Of a stretch of 64,000 nt of DNA, positions 1-9,812 are shown piece by piece. Source of the DNA: Thermocrispum agreste DSM 44070 (GTDB lineage Bacteria; Actinomycetota; Actinomycetes; Mycobacteriales; Pseudonocardiaceae); contig NZ_ATYX01000010.1 of NCBI RefSeq assembly GCF_000427905.1, positions 80,499 through 144,498 of the forward strand. Direction: 5' to 3'. Numbering within the stretch: position 1 is the stretch's first letter; every line of letters starts with the position of its first letter. The notes beneath the pieces are model-generated. The model saw nothing but the letters and a program-made list of their open reading frames with translations. It made no database searches and was not told the DNA's origin. The position numbers and the translations under genes were made by a program.

Positions 1-149
1 CGTTGGACCCAGCCACGACGGCAATCGTCGATCTCGACGCCGGCCAGGGTTATGCGGCCGCGGTCGCCGCGCTCACCGCGAACGGCCTCACCGTGAACCA
101 GCGATGGTGGCGCGCGGCGGACTTCGGCGAACTCAAGCCGTCGCGGTGA
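1..149 (+). CDS. 3' end of a gene of unknown function (partial)
   Basis: An open frame enters the window with its first full codon at position 3 and stops at TGA 147-149, giving the last 48 residues of a protein ending in WWRAADFGELKPSR. The piece is alanine-rich and shows no motif I can assign to a family. Its last 17 bases overlap the 3' end of the convergent isochorismate synthase gene, which is typical of tightly packed convergent genes. Codon use has the strong third-position G/C bias of the neighbours, which supports it being real. The function cannot be named from this fragment. Confidence 0.55.
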   Translation, partial: LDPATTAIVDLDAGQGYAAAVAALTANGLTVNQRWWRAADFGELKPSR

Positions 150-1302
150 TACCCAGGGCGCGCAGCAGCGTCGCGAATTTCGCTGACGTCTCGGCGAGCT
201 CCGCCGCCGGATCGGACGCGGCGACGATGCCTCCACCGGCGTACAGCCGCATCCTTTCCCCGTCGACCTCAGCACATCGGATGCTGACCGCCCACTCGCC
301 GTCTCCCGCGGCATCCACCCAGCCGACCGCGCCCGCGTAGTAGTCGCGGTCGAACGGTTCAAGCTTCTCGGCCAGCTCGCGAGCCGCGGCAGTCGGTGTC
401 CCGCACACCGCAGGCGTCGGGTGCAGCGCCGCGGCCAGCCGCAGCGCGCTGGCGTCGGAGCCCGACTCGGACAACTCACCGGTGATCGCCGTGCCGAGGT
501 GCCAGACAGCAGGCGTCGACGTCAAGGACGGCTCGGCGGGAACCGACATGCTCCGGCAGAACGGACGCAGCGCCTCCACGACGGCTTCGACGACCAGGGC
601 GTGCTCGGTGCGCTCCTTGCTCGATGCGACCAGCCGCGCGGCGTTGTCCGCATCCTCGACCGGGTCGCTGGAGCGGGGAGCGGTACCGGCGTGCGGGTGC
701 GCGAACACCCGATTGCCCACCCGGCGGACCAGCAGCTCCGGGGTGGACCCGATCAACGTGGCCGACCGCGGGCCGGGCAAGGGCGCCGCGAACGTGAAAC
801 CGGTCGGATTCCCGGAGACCAGGTTGTGCAGCAGCGCCGCCGGGTCGACCGGCGCGTGGAACGTGACGTCGAGCGCGCGAGCCAGAACGACCTTGTTCAG
901 CTGTCCTTGCCGCAACAGCCGCACCGCCTCGGCCACCGCCTCCTGGTGCTGCTGCTCCGACGGCACCGCGATCATCCGCGCGGGCGCGCTCAGCACCCGG
1001 TCCGGCCTGCCGGCCATCGCCGCATGCGCCGGCCCGGTGCAATGGAAATGGCTCGGGATGGTCAGCCGCGCGGGCGCGCTGTCGCCGAACGGCAGGACGC
1101 CGACCGCGATCGGTGTCGCCGCCGTGGCGAATTCCGCGGGGAGCGCATCGTCCAGCGCGACCACGTCGGTGCCGGTCAGCTCACGGTCGGCACCGACGGC
1201 CAGCAGCGTGCGCTCCGGCGTGGCGAACGCGAACTCGCCCGCCCGGTAACCGTCCAGCAGCTTGGCCGGATCGGTCACCTCAGCGCGCGCGGTATCGGTC
1301 AC
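133..1302 (-). CDS. isochorismate synthase (MenF/EntC/DhbC family)
   Basis: Converts chorismate to isochorismate, the branch point to menaquinone, salicylate or catechol siderophores. The 389-residue protein has the chorismate-binding fold in its C-terminal two thirds: LNKVVLARAL with the catalytic-region lysine, GSTPELLVRR, HPTPAVCGTP near residue 300, then GDGEWAVSIRCA and the Mg-binding AGGGIVAASDP..AELAET close to the end. The usual AGTRPR loop reads AGTAPR here. The frame is open for 28 more codons upstream, but that stretch is Arg/Gly-rich and unlike the family, so I start at GTG 1302 (VTDTARAE). No other menaquinone or siderophore gene is adjacent, so the pathway it serves cannot be decided here. 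Confidence 0.9.
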   Translation of the reverse strand: MTDTARAEVTDPAKLLDGYRAGEFAFATPERTLLAVGADRELTGTDVVALDDALPAEFATAATPIAVGVLPFGDSAPARLTIPSHFHCTGPAHAAMAGRPDRVLSAPARMIAVPSEQQHQEAVAEAVRLLRQGQLNKVVLARALDVTFHAPVDPAALLHNLVSGNPTGFTFAAPLPGPRSATLIGSTPELLVRRVGNRVFAHPHAGTAPRSSDPVEDADNAARLVASSKERTEHALVVEAVVEALRPFCRSMSVPAEPSLTSTPAVWHLGTAITGELSESGSDASALRLAAALHPTPAVCGTPTAAARELAEKLEPFDRDYYAGAVGWVDAAGDGEWAVSIRCAEVDGERMRLYAGGGIVAASDPAAELAETSAKFATLLRALGITATA

Positions 1303-1424
1303 CCGACGATTCTGGCACGCGGCTCCCCGGCGCCCGGGCCGCACGTGACCCGGGCAACGACCACTCGGCAGGCCGCGCCGGACCATGGCCTGGCGCGCCC
1401 CACCGCGACGAGGATCCGGCCGGC

Positions 1425-1737
1425 CTACTTCAGCGCCGCCAGCAGCGCCTCACGCTGCCGCGCACCCAGGCCGGCGGCCCGCCGGTCCTTGTCGATGCCG
1501 GCCTGCTCCATCAAGGCGGCGACCTTCACCGCGCCGAGCCCTGGCACCGCCTTGAGCAGCTGCGCGACCTTGGTCTTGCCGATGGTCTTGTCGTCCTTGG
1601 CGGCCTTGAGCACGTTCTCGATGCTCTTCTCGCCGGACTTGATCGCCGCGAGCAGTTCCGACCGCGCCTTGCGGGCCTCGGCGGCCTTCGCCAGCGCCGC
1701 AGCGCGCTGCTCGGGAGTCAAACGTGGGCAGAGCCAA
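1425..1737 (-). CDS. mihF: actinobacterial integration host factor mIHF, apparent +1 frameshift at codon 6
   Basis: Small basic nucleoid protein that binds and bends DNA; essential where tested in mycobacteria. The body (TPEQRAAALAKAAEARKAR ... LLKAVPGLGAVKVAALM ... GLGARQREALL) matches the family from its N-terminal helix to its C-terminus. The family normally begins MALP.LTPEQR. Here a TTG at 1737, preceded by GGAAGGA eight bases upstream, encodes M-A-L-P-T, but three T residues (plus-strand AAA 1720-1722) stand where two are expected, shifting frame before LTPEQR. The downstream frame alone would have to begin at TTG 1721, which has no ribosome-binding site. Either one base is wrong in the sequence or the gene carries a real indel. 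Confidence 0.8.
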
Positions 1738-1906
1738 CGTACTGATCCTTCCTATCCGGTCACCCATCCGGGTGCGGATGCCTGTGCCGCTGTCGTGCCC
1801 GGGAGGGTGCGTTCCCCCAGTAAACGCCACCTGTCAGGTACCCGCGCAACCGACACGCCATGCTCACGACCGGTTTTGGCCGCCTGACCGGGCGATTTCC
1901 CCCCTT

Positions 1907-1954
1907 TTGAGGCAGGGGGACGGGGATTAGGCTCGCGGCACACAAACGATCGTT
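1907..1954 (+). promoter_or_regulatory. possible promoter and operator upstream of the acyl-CoA ligase gene
   Basis: TTGAGG at 1907-1912 and TAGGCT at 1928-1933 could be -35 and -10 elements with a short 15-base spacer. A perfect 10-bp palindrome (AACGATCGTT, 1945-1954) lies between this and the ribosome-binding site of the fatty acyl-CoA ligase, where a TetR-like repressor could sit. The palindrome is seen directly; the regulatory role is a guess. Confidence 0.25.
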
Positions 1955-1969
1955 CGGGAGGCAAGTCCG

Positions 1970-3595
1970 ATGCTCGGAACTATGCAGAACGTGCCGCTGT
2001 CGATCGCACAGTTGCTGCGTTACGGCTCGACCGTGCACGGCAGCAGCACGGTGGCCACCTGGACCGGCAGCGAGTCTCGGGTAGCGACGTACGCGCAGAT
2101 CGGTCGCCGTTCAGCTCAGCTGGCGCACGCGCTACGCAGCCTCGGGGTGGACTCCGACCAGCGCGTCGGCACGTTCATGTGGAACAACAACGAGCATCTC
2201 GAGGCCTACCTCGCGGTGCCGTCGATGGGCGCGGTGCTGCACACGCTGAACATCCGCCTGTTCCCCGAACAGCTGATCTACGTGGTCAACCACGCCGAGG
2301 ACTACGTGATCATCGTCGACGGGACGCTGGTGCCGCTGCTGAACCAGCAGCTGCCGAAGTTCACCACGGTGCGTCACGTGGTGGTGGCCAACGGCGACCC
2401 GAGCACGGTGCAGGCACCGGACGGCGTCGAGGTGCACGGTTACGAGGACCTGCTGGCCGCCCAGCCGGAGGAGTTCGACTGGCCGTCGCTGGACGAGAAC
2501 ACCGCGGCCGCGATGTGCTACACGTCCGGGACCACCGGCGACCCGAAGGGCGTGGTGTACTCGCACCGGTCGATCTGGCTGCACTCGATGCAGGTCTGCA
2601 TGACCGACGGCATGGCGCTGTCCCAGCGGGACAAGACGCTGGCCATCGTGCCGCAGTTCCACGCGATGAGCTGGGGCCTGCCGTACGCGGCGTTCATGTC
2701 GGGCGCCTCGCTGGTCATGCCGGACCGGTTCCTGCAGCCCGAGCCGATCGCCAAGATCCTGGCGACGGAGAAGCCGACGTTCGCCGCGGCGGTGCCCACC
2801 GTGTGGCAGGGCCTGCTGCAGTACCTGGAGCAGAATCCCCAGGACATCTCCCACCTGCGGGAGGTCGTGGTGGGCGGTTCGGCCGTGCCGCCGTCGCTGA
2901 TGCACGCGTTCGAGGAGAAGCACAACGTGCGTGTCGTGCACGCCTGGGGCATGACCGAGACGTCGCCGCTGGGCAGCGTGGCTCGGCCGCCGCGGGGCGT
3001 CACGGGCGAGCAGGAGTGGGCCTACCGCTACACCCAGGGCCGCTTCCCGGCCAGCGTGCAGGCCAGGCTGATCGGCGCGGACGGCAAGGAGCTGCCGTGG
3101 GACGGCAAGAGCGTCGGCGAGCTCGAGGTGGCCGGACCGTGGATCGCCGCCGCCTACTACCGCGACCCGGACCCGGAGAAGTTCCACGACGGCTGGCTGC
3201 GCACCGGCGACGTCGGGCACATCACCCCGGACGGCTTCCTGACGCTGACCGACCGGGCCAAGGACGTGATCAAGTCCGGCGGCGAGTGGATCTCGTCGGT
3301 GGAGCTGGAGAACCACGTCATGGCGCACCCGGCGGTGGCCGAGGCCGCGGTGGTCGGCATCCCGGACGAGAAGTGGGACGAGCGGCCGCTGGTGGCCGTG
3401 GTGATCAAGGAAGGCCAGTCGGTGACCGCCGCGGAGCTGCGCGAGTTCCTGGTCGACAAGGTGGCCAAGTGGCAGCTGCCGGAGTACTGGACGTTCATCG
3501 ACGAGGTGCCCAAGACCTCGGTCGGCAAGTTCGACAAGAAGCGGCTGCGCGCCCGGCACGCACAAGGGGAGCTGACCGTCGAGACGGTGAAGTAG
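1970..3595 (+). CDS. medium/long-chain fatty acyl-CoA ligase (FadD-type, AMP-forming)
   Basis: Activates a fatty acid with ATP and CoA through an acyl-adenylate. The 541-residue protein is full length for the ANL superfamily. The P-loop YTSGTTGDPKGVVYSHRS begins at Tyr184, GWLRTGD with the ribose-binding Asp is at 408-414, the hinge TDRAKDVIKSGGEW follows, and the catalytic C-terminal lysine is Lys520 in SVGKFDKK. It closely resembles actinobacterial 'long-chain fatty-acid-CoA ligase' proteins of about 540 residues. ATG 1970 follows GGGAGG by eight bases; a second in-frame ATG at 1982 lacks a site. It stands alone, so substrate and pathway (beta-oxidation, lipid or polyketide supply) are inferred from family only. 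Confidence 0.92.
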   Translation: MLGTMQNVPLSIAQLLRYGSTVHGSSTVATWTGSESRVATYAQIGRRSAQLAHALRSLGVDSDQRVGTFMWNNNEHLEAYLAVPSMGAVLHTLNIRLFPEQLIYVVNHAEDYVIIVDGTLVPLLNQQLPKFTTVRHVVVANGDPSTVQAPDGVEVHGYEDLLAAQPEEFDWPSLDENTAAAMCYTSGTTGDPKGVVYSHRSIWLHSMQVCMTDGMALSQRDKTLAIVPQFHAMSWGLPYAAFMSGASLVMPDRFLQPEPIAKILATEKPTFAAAVPTVWQGLLQYLEQNPQDISHLREVVVGGSAVPPSLMHAFEEKHNVRVVHAWGMTETSPLGSVARPPRGVTGEQEWAYRYTQGRFPASVQARLIGADGKELPWDGKSVGELEVAGPWIAAAYYRDPDPEKFHDGWLRTGDVGHITPDGFLTLTDRAKDVIKSGGEWISSVELENHVMAHPAVAEAAVVGIPDEKWDERPLVAVVIKEGQSVTAAELREFLVDKVAKWQLPEYWTFIDEVPKTSVGKFDKKRLRARHAQGELTVETVK

Positions 3596-3626
3596 CCCCG
3601 CGGGCGGCGGGTGCATCGACTCCGGC

Positions 3627-3671
3627 CGAGGGCCGAGTCGTCGCGCGATCGGCACGGCGGCTCGGCCCTCG
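3627..3671 (+). terminator. hairpin after the acyl-CoA ligase gene; remainder of 3596-3927 empty
   Basis: An 11-bp perfect stem (3627-3637 with 3661-3671, core GAGGGCCGAG) with a 23-base loop lies 30 bases after the stop codon. It has no U-tract. The rest of the 332-base interval to the ABC transporter gene shows no gene; it probably holds that operon's promoter, which I cannot place. Confidence 0.45.
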
Positions 3672-3927
3672 CCGTTCGCCGGACGGCTCAGCAGGCCGCT
3701 GCGCCGAACGCGATGGTGAATTGCGCCGGTCGCGCACCGGGAAGCCACCGGTCGCACCTGGCCCGCATGCCCCGGACGCGACCGCCGGTTCGGCCGGTTG
3801 CGGCCGAACCAGCCGCTGATTGCGAAGGCATGGCACCGACCCGGCGACGACGACCCACCGACGGTACGCGATCATTGCGCGCGTAACCCCGTCCACGCCT
3901 GGGCCCACCGCGGAGCTGGAGGTTGCC

Positions 3928-4851
3928 GTGCCCGAGCACACGCTGGCCATCAGCGGGCTGCACAAGCGCTTCGGACAGGTGGTCGCCCTGCGGGACGTGG
4001 GCTTCACGGTGCGCCCGGGCGAGCTGTTCGGGTTCGTCGGCAGCAACGGCGCGGGCAAGACCACCACGATGCGGATCGTGCTCGGGGTGCTCAACCCGGA
4101 CGCCGGCGAGGTCACCTTCGGCGGCGCACCGATCACGCGGCAGGTGCGCACCCGCATCGGCTACATGCCCGAGGAACGCGGGCTGTACCCGAAGATGAAG
4201 GTTGCCGACCACCTGGTCTACCTGGCCGAACTGCACGGGCTGAGCAGCGTCGACGCGCGGGCCGCCACCCAGCGCTGGCTCGGCAGGCTCGGACTGGACC
4301 ACCGCCGCGGCGACGAGGTGCAGAAGCTGAGCCTCGGCAACCAGCAACGAGTGCAGCTGGCCGCCGCCCTGGTGCACGAGCCGGACCTGCTGGTGCTCGA
4401 CGAGCCGTTCTCCGGGCTGGATCCGGTCGCGGTGGACGTGATGAGCGACGTGCTGCGGGAAGAGGCCGCGCGCGGTGTGCCGGTCGTCTTCTCCAGCCAT
4501 CAGCTCGATCTGGTCGAGCGGTTGTGCGACCGGATCGGCATCATCGCGGGCGGCCGCATGGTGGCGGTCGGATCGGTCGAGGAACTGACCGCCTCGGCGG
4601 GTGCCGAGCTCGAGGTGGTCGCACCGCAGGCGGAGCCCGACTGGGCAGCCAACCTGCCCGGCGTGACGGTCGTCGCGGAGGAAGGGCCGCGGACCGTGCT
4701 GCGGCTGGCCCCGGGTGCCGACGATCAGGCCGTGCTGCATGCCGCCCTGGCCACCGGGCCGGTCACCGGATTCACCAGGCACCGGCCGTCGCTGGTGGAG
4801 CTGTTCCGCGCCGTGGTGACCGAGGACGGCGGTGGGAGTCGTCATGCGTGA
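3928..4851 (+). CDS. ABC transporter ATP-binding protein (NatA/YhaQ-like)
   Basis: ATPase half of an ABC-2 type exporter with the permease encoded next. The 307-residue protein has Walker A GSNGAGKTTT from Gly38, the Q-loop region GYMPEERGLYPKM (a form typical of the NatA/YhaQ subgroup), the variant signature LSLGNQQRVQ, Walker B LLVLDEPFSGLDP and a switch His in SSHQ. A C-terminal extension of about 90 residues follows, as in NatA-like proteins. The frame is open further upstream, but GTG 3928 with GGAGG five bases before it is the best start (VPEHTLAISGL). The stop overlaps the permease start, indicating coupled translation. The substrate is unknown. Confidence 0.9.
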   Translation: MPEHTLAISGLHKRFGQVVALRDVGFTVRPGELFGFVGSNGAGKTTTMRIVLGVLNPDAGEVTFGGAPITRQVRTRIGYMPEERGLYPKMKVADHLVYLAELHGLSSVDARAATQRWLGRLGLDHRRGDEVQKLSLGNQQRVQLAAALVHEPDLLVLDEPFSGLDPVAVDVMSDVLREEAARGVPVVFSSHQLDLVERLCDRIGIIAGGRMVAVGSVEELTASAGAELEVVAPQAEPDWAANLPGVTVVAEEGPRTVLRLAPGADDQAVLHAALATGPVTGFTRHRPSLVELFRAVVTEDGGGSRHA

Positions 4852-6064
4852 ACTGGCCCGCTCGCACACCGAGGTCGCACCGGCGACCGCGGTCCGGCTC
4901 GTCGCGCAACGCGAGATCGACACCCGGCTGCGCACGCGGTCGTTCGTGATGTCGACCGCGGTGATCATCGCCGTGCTGGCCGGCTACCTGCTGCTGCAAG
5001 CGTCCCTGTTCAGCGACGCGCACCGGGTCGACGTCGGCCTGACCGGCCAGGCCACCAGCATCGCCGGACCGTTGCAGGTCGCCGGGAAGGCGGTCGGGCT
5101 CGAAGTGCACACCACCCAGGTCGGCGACCGCACGGCGGCGCGCGCCAAGCTGGAGGCCGACGAGCTGGACGCGGTGGTGTTCGGCAACCCGGCCGAACCC
5201 GAGGTGCTGGTGCGCTCCGAGCTCGACGACCGCCTGCGTGCCGTGTTGATCGACATCGCCCGGCAGCAGATCCTCACCGGGGAACTGGCCAAGGCCGGGG
5301 TGACCGATCCGCGGGCGGTGCTCGCCCAGGCAAGCCAGGCGGACGTCGAGGTGACCACGGTCGCGCCGGCCGGCGCGGAACACGGCCAGCGGCTCGGCAT
5401 CGGCCTGATCATGGTGTTCCTGCTGTTCATGGCGATCAGCACGTACGGGACCATGGTCGCCCAGGGGGTGGTCGAGGAGAAGGCCAGCCGGGTGGTGGAG
5501 ATCCTGCTGGCCACCGTGCAGCCGTGGCAGCTGCTGCTGGGGAAGGTCGTGGGGATCGGGCTGGTCGGGCTGGCGCAGCTGGTGATCGTCGCCGGCGTCG
5601 GCCTGGTCATGGCCGTCGCCAGCGGTGTGGTGACGTTGTCCGGTGTCGCCATCGGCGCCCTGATCTGGGGTGTGGTCTGGTACGTGGTCGGCTTCTTCTT
5701 GTACGCCACGTTGTTCGCTGCGGCCGGCTCGCTGGTCTCTCGGCAGGAGGACGTACAGTCCGTCGTCACGCCCGTGACGATCGTGCTGACGCTGGGCTTC
5801 GTGGTCGGCTTGAACCTGATGCTGCAGAACCCGGACGGCACGGGTGTGGCGGCTTTGTCGCACGTGCCGTTGCTGTCGCCGGTGATCATGCCGGGGCGGA
5901 TCACCGCAGGCCAGGTCGCCGGGTGGGAGATCGCCCTGTCGCTGATCGTCACGCTTGCCGCCGTGGTGGCGCTGACCTGGCTCGGCGGCCGGGTGTATCA
6001 CAATGCGGTGCTGCACACCGGAAGCCGCATGCGGGTGCGGGACGCGCTGCGCGGAACCCGCTGA
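4844..6064 (+). CDS. ABC-2 type transporter permease (NatB/YhaP-like)
   Basis: Membrane partner of the preceding ATPase. The 406-residue protein has one N-terminal membrane segment (about residues 30-50), a large extracytoplasmic domain, then about five membrane segments in the C-terminal half. The motif VVEEKASRVVEILLATVQPW is characteristic of the ABC2_membrane_3 (NatB/YhaP) family. The start chosen is ATG 4844, with GGGAG five bases upstream; it overlaps the ATPase stop by eight bases. Family members export sodium, drugs or peptides; nothing here shows which. Confidence 0.88.
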   Translation: MRELARSHTEVAPATAVRLVAQREIDTRLRTRSFVMSTAVIIAVLAGYLLLQASLFSDAHRVDVGLTGQATSIAGPLQVAGKAVGLEVHTTQVGDRTAARAKLEADELDAVVFGNPAEPEVLVRSELDDRLRAVLIDIARQQILTGELAKAGVTDPRAVLAQASQADVEVTTVAPAGAEHGQRLGIGLIMVFLLFMAISTYGTMVAQGVVEEKASRVVEILLATVQPWQLLLGKVVGIGLVGLAQLVIVAGVGLVMAVASGVVTLSGVAIGALIWGVVWYVVGFFLYATLFAAAGSLVSRQEDVQSVVTPVTIVLTLGFVVGLNLMLQNPDGTGVAALSHVPLLSPVIMPGRITAGQVAGWEIALSLIVTLAAVVALTWLGGRVYHNAVLHTGSRMRVRDALRGTR

Positions 6065-6087
6065 ACGGGACACGGCCGAACGACGAA

Positions 6088-6117
6088 GGCCCGCGGGCCA
6101 CTCGGGCGCCGCGGGCC
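6088..6117. terminator. hairpin between convergent ABC permease and citrate synthase genes
   Basis: GGCCCGCGG (6088-6096) pairs with CCGCGGGCC (6109-6117) across a 12-base loop. It is symmetric and lies between two convergent genes, so it may act in both directions. There is no T-run. Confidence 0.5.
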
Positions 6118-6153
6118 GTGACGCATCGGCTGGGTGTGCGCTGTTCGCGCCGA

Positions 6154-7464
<1,311 letters not shown>

Positions 7465-7669
7465 GGGTGGTCCTCTCACGTGGATTGGGGATTCGGCCCT
7501 AACCTAGCTGAACATCGCCGATCCCCGCAGCACGCCGACGACTATCCGTCACCACGATCACGATCCGATCGGGTGAGACAACTCACTCTGTCGTCCACTA
7601 GGTCTTGGGACAGGGGCGCTCGGTAGTCTTTAGCGACCAGCTGTTCGCATGAAGTCGCAAGGGAGCGCC

Positions 7670-8818
7670 ATGCCTGCCGAGCGTCTGCTGCCTTCCACCG
7701 AGGCCGAGGACTTGGTCTCGCTGGCGCGGGAGATCGCCCGCGAGGAGTTGGCCCCGCTGGCCGCCGAGTACGAGGAACAGTCCAGGTTCCCGCGCGAGCA
7801 GTTCCGGCTGCTGGGCAAATCTGGCCTGCTCGGACTGCCTTACCCGGAGCGCTGGGGCGGCGGAGACGTGCCGTACGAAGTGTACCTCCAGGTGCTGGAG
7901 GAGATCGCCACGGCGTGGATGTCGGTGGGCGTCGGGCTGTCCGTGCACACCATGTCGTGCTACGCCCTCGCGCACTACGGGACTGATGAACAGCGTGACA
8001 AGTGGTTGCCGGCCATGCTGGGCGGTGACCTGCTCGGCGCGTATGCGCTGTCGGAGCCGCACGCCGGTTCCGACGCCGCAGCGCTGTCCACCAGAGCAGT
8101 TCACTCCGGGGACGAATATGTGATCAACGGCACGAAGGCGTGGATCACGCACGGCGGCGAAGCGGACTTCTACACCACGATGGTCCGCACCTCCCCGGAC
8201 GGCGGCAAAGGCATCACGTGCCTGCTGGTGGACGCCGAGACGGAAGGGCTGAGCGCGGCCGAGCCCGAGAAGAAGATGGGCATGACGGCCTCCACGACTG
8301 CCCAAATGATCTTCGACGACGCGCGCGTCCCGGTGGAGCGGCGCATCGGCGACGAGGGGCAGGGGCTGCGCATCGCGCTGGAGTCGCTGGCGTCCGGACG
8401 GCTGGGGATCGCCGCGTGCGCGGTCGGCCTCGCCCAGGCGGCGCTGGACGAAGCGGTGGCGTACGCCAAGGAGCGCACGCAGTTCGGCCGGCCGATCATC
8501 GACTTCCAGGGCGTGGAGTTCATGCTGGCGGACATGGCCGCCGCGGTGGAGTCGGCGCGGGCGACCTACCTCGATGCGGCCCGCCGCAGGGACCGAGGCA
8601 TGCCGTTCGCGCGGCAGGCGGCGATCGCGAAGCTGATCGCCACGGACAACGCCATGAAGGTCACCACCGACGCGGTGCAGATCCTCGGCGGCGCCGGCTA
8701 CACCAGGGACTTCCCGGTGGAGCGGTACATGCGGGAGGCGAAGGTGCCGCAGATCTTCGAGGGCACCAACCAGATCCAGCGGCTGGTGATCGCGCGAGAG
8801 CTGCGGAAGTCGTCGTGA
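7670..8818 (+). CDS. acyl-CoA dehydrogenase
   Basis: FAD-dependent alpha,beta-dehydrogenation of an acyl-CoA. The 382-residue protein has the three-domain ACAD architecture: an N-terminal helical domain, the FAD/substrate signature [14 protein letters not shown], the [10 protein letters not shown] helix, and [20 protein letters not shown] followed by [12 protein letters not shown]. The Glu in EGTNQ is in the catalytic-base position of short/medium-chain ACADs. ATG 7670 follows AAGGGAG; an ATG 21 bases upstream has no ribosome-binding site. It may work in short-chain fatty acid or branched-chain amino acid breakdown; there are no partners next to it to decide. Confidence 0.92.
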   Translation: MPAERLLPSTEAEDLVSLAREIAREELAPLAAEYEEQSRFPREQFRLLGKSGLLGLPYPERWGGGDVPYEVYLQVLEEIATAWMSVGVGLSVHTMSCYALAHYGTDEQRDKWLPAMLGGDLLGAYALSEPHAGSDAAALSTRAVHSGDEYVINGTKAWITHGGEADFYTTMVRTSPDGGKGITCLLVDAETEGLSAAEPEKKMGMTASTTAQMIFDDARVPVERRIGDEGQGLRIALESLASGRLGIAACAVGLAQAALDEAVAYAKERTQFGRPIIDFQGVEFMLADMAAAVESARATYLDAARRRDRGMPFARQAAIAKLIATDNAMKVTTDAVQILGGAGYTRDFPVERYMREAKVPQIFEGTNQIQRLVIARELRKSS

Positions 8819-8852
8819 GCCTGCCCGTCTTGCGGATGGGACAGCCGCCGGT

Positions 8853-8883
8853 GGGACGCGCCACCCCAAGGACGGCGCGTCCC
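8853..8883 (+). terminator. hairpin after the acyl-CoA dehydrogenase gene
   Basis: Perfect 10-bp stem GGGACGCGCC (8853-8862) with GGCGCGTCCC (8874-8883) and an 11-base loop, 35 bases after the stop codon, without a U-tract. I see nothing else in 8819-9018. Confidence 0.5.
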
Positions 8884-9018
8884 GTCGACAAGCCAGGACG
8901 CCCGCCGACTCCGGCATCGCGCGCGGGCACGGCGGCCCGGCCTGCGCGATGATGCTCGGATCGCCCGCCTACCTGCGCTGCCACCGGCTGCGGCCCGGTA
9001 GGAGCCGACGACTCAGCG

Positions 9019-9675
9019 CTACGTGCCGCTCTTTTCGTGGTGTTCGACCAGCGTCTTGACGGCTGCCTCGGCAAGGCTCTTGGTGCGGTCACACCCGCCG
9101 ACGTCGTTGTGCGCATCCAAGAGCAAGAACTCCAGGGCGAGGTCCTTGGTCAGCCCGACAATCGCCTTGCACGACGATTCGTCCTCGAGATCCTGCGCCA
9201 CGACCGCGGGATTGCCTGGCCGCCCAGGCACTTGCCATGGCCGCACGTCGTGATACCAGCCGGTCTGCTTACCGTGGTAGGCGTTTGCGATTCCTTTGTA
9301 GGTGGAGTCGGAGTAGTCCCTGATTCGGAGGGTCACGAAGTACACGCGAAGCCCTTCGGCGTTCCACGTGCACCCCGGCGCCTTGAACTTCTCGAACTTC
9401 CCGAGATCTTCACTGTAGTCCGGGTTCGGCTTCCCCTCCGGCGACAATTCGTTTTCCCGCAACACTTCTTCCGGGACCAGACGACACGGGTTGTCCGTGA
9501 AATCCGCCGGATCGAGCGGCGTCGTGACCTCCGGCGCGTCGAGCGGATCGACCTCGCCATGCGCACCGCCGTCGGAACACCCCGCCAGAACAGCCAGCCC
9601 CAACACGAAAGGTGCAACCCACCGCGACCACGAACAACGGTCAGCTGGATGCCATGACCACCGCAGTTTCATCAT
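9019..9675 (-). CDS. DUF3558-family lipoprotein
   Basis: Predicted surface lipoprotein of 218 residues. A basic N-terminus and hydrophobic stretch end in a lipobox LAGC with Cys33; the mature part has NPCRLVPEEVL and a second conserved pair GCTWN / SSCKAIV, the cysteine pattern of the DUF3558 family common in Pseudonocardiales. Function is unknown for the family. The frame is open for nearly 100 codons upstream, but only a start at ATG 9675 (or the ATG right after it) gives a normal lipoprotein signal. It lies at the edge of a type VII secretion-like gene group. Confidence 0.8.
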   Translation of the reverse strand: MMKLRWSWHPADRCSWSRWVAPFVLGLAVLAGCSDGGAHGEVDPLDAPEVTTPLDPADFTDNPCRLVPEEVLRENELSPEGKPNPDYSEDLGKFEKFKAPGCTWNAEGLRVYFVTLRIRDYSDSTYKGIANAYHGKQTGWYHDVRPWQVPGRPGNPAVVAQDLEDESSCKAIVGLTKDLALEFLLLDAHNDVGGCDRTKSLAEAAVKTLVEHHEKSGT

Positions 9676-9812
9676 GCCCCGTTCGTGAACTGTGCACTCG
9701 GTCCGACGACGCCTTTCCGCCCCGGGTTCCCACACGCCACTGGTGACCGGGAAACGTTTCGGATCGCCAACACGCGGGACGACGCGATCGTCCAATGGCC
9801 GAACCACCCGAA

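Noticed and set aside
1719..1724. Programmed +1 frameshifting of the prfB type in mIHF.
   Set aside because: The zero frame reads on without a stop codon at the slip site, and no stimulatory Shine-Dalgarno element is near; a simple indel or sequencing error is more likely.
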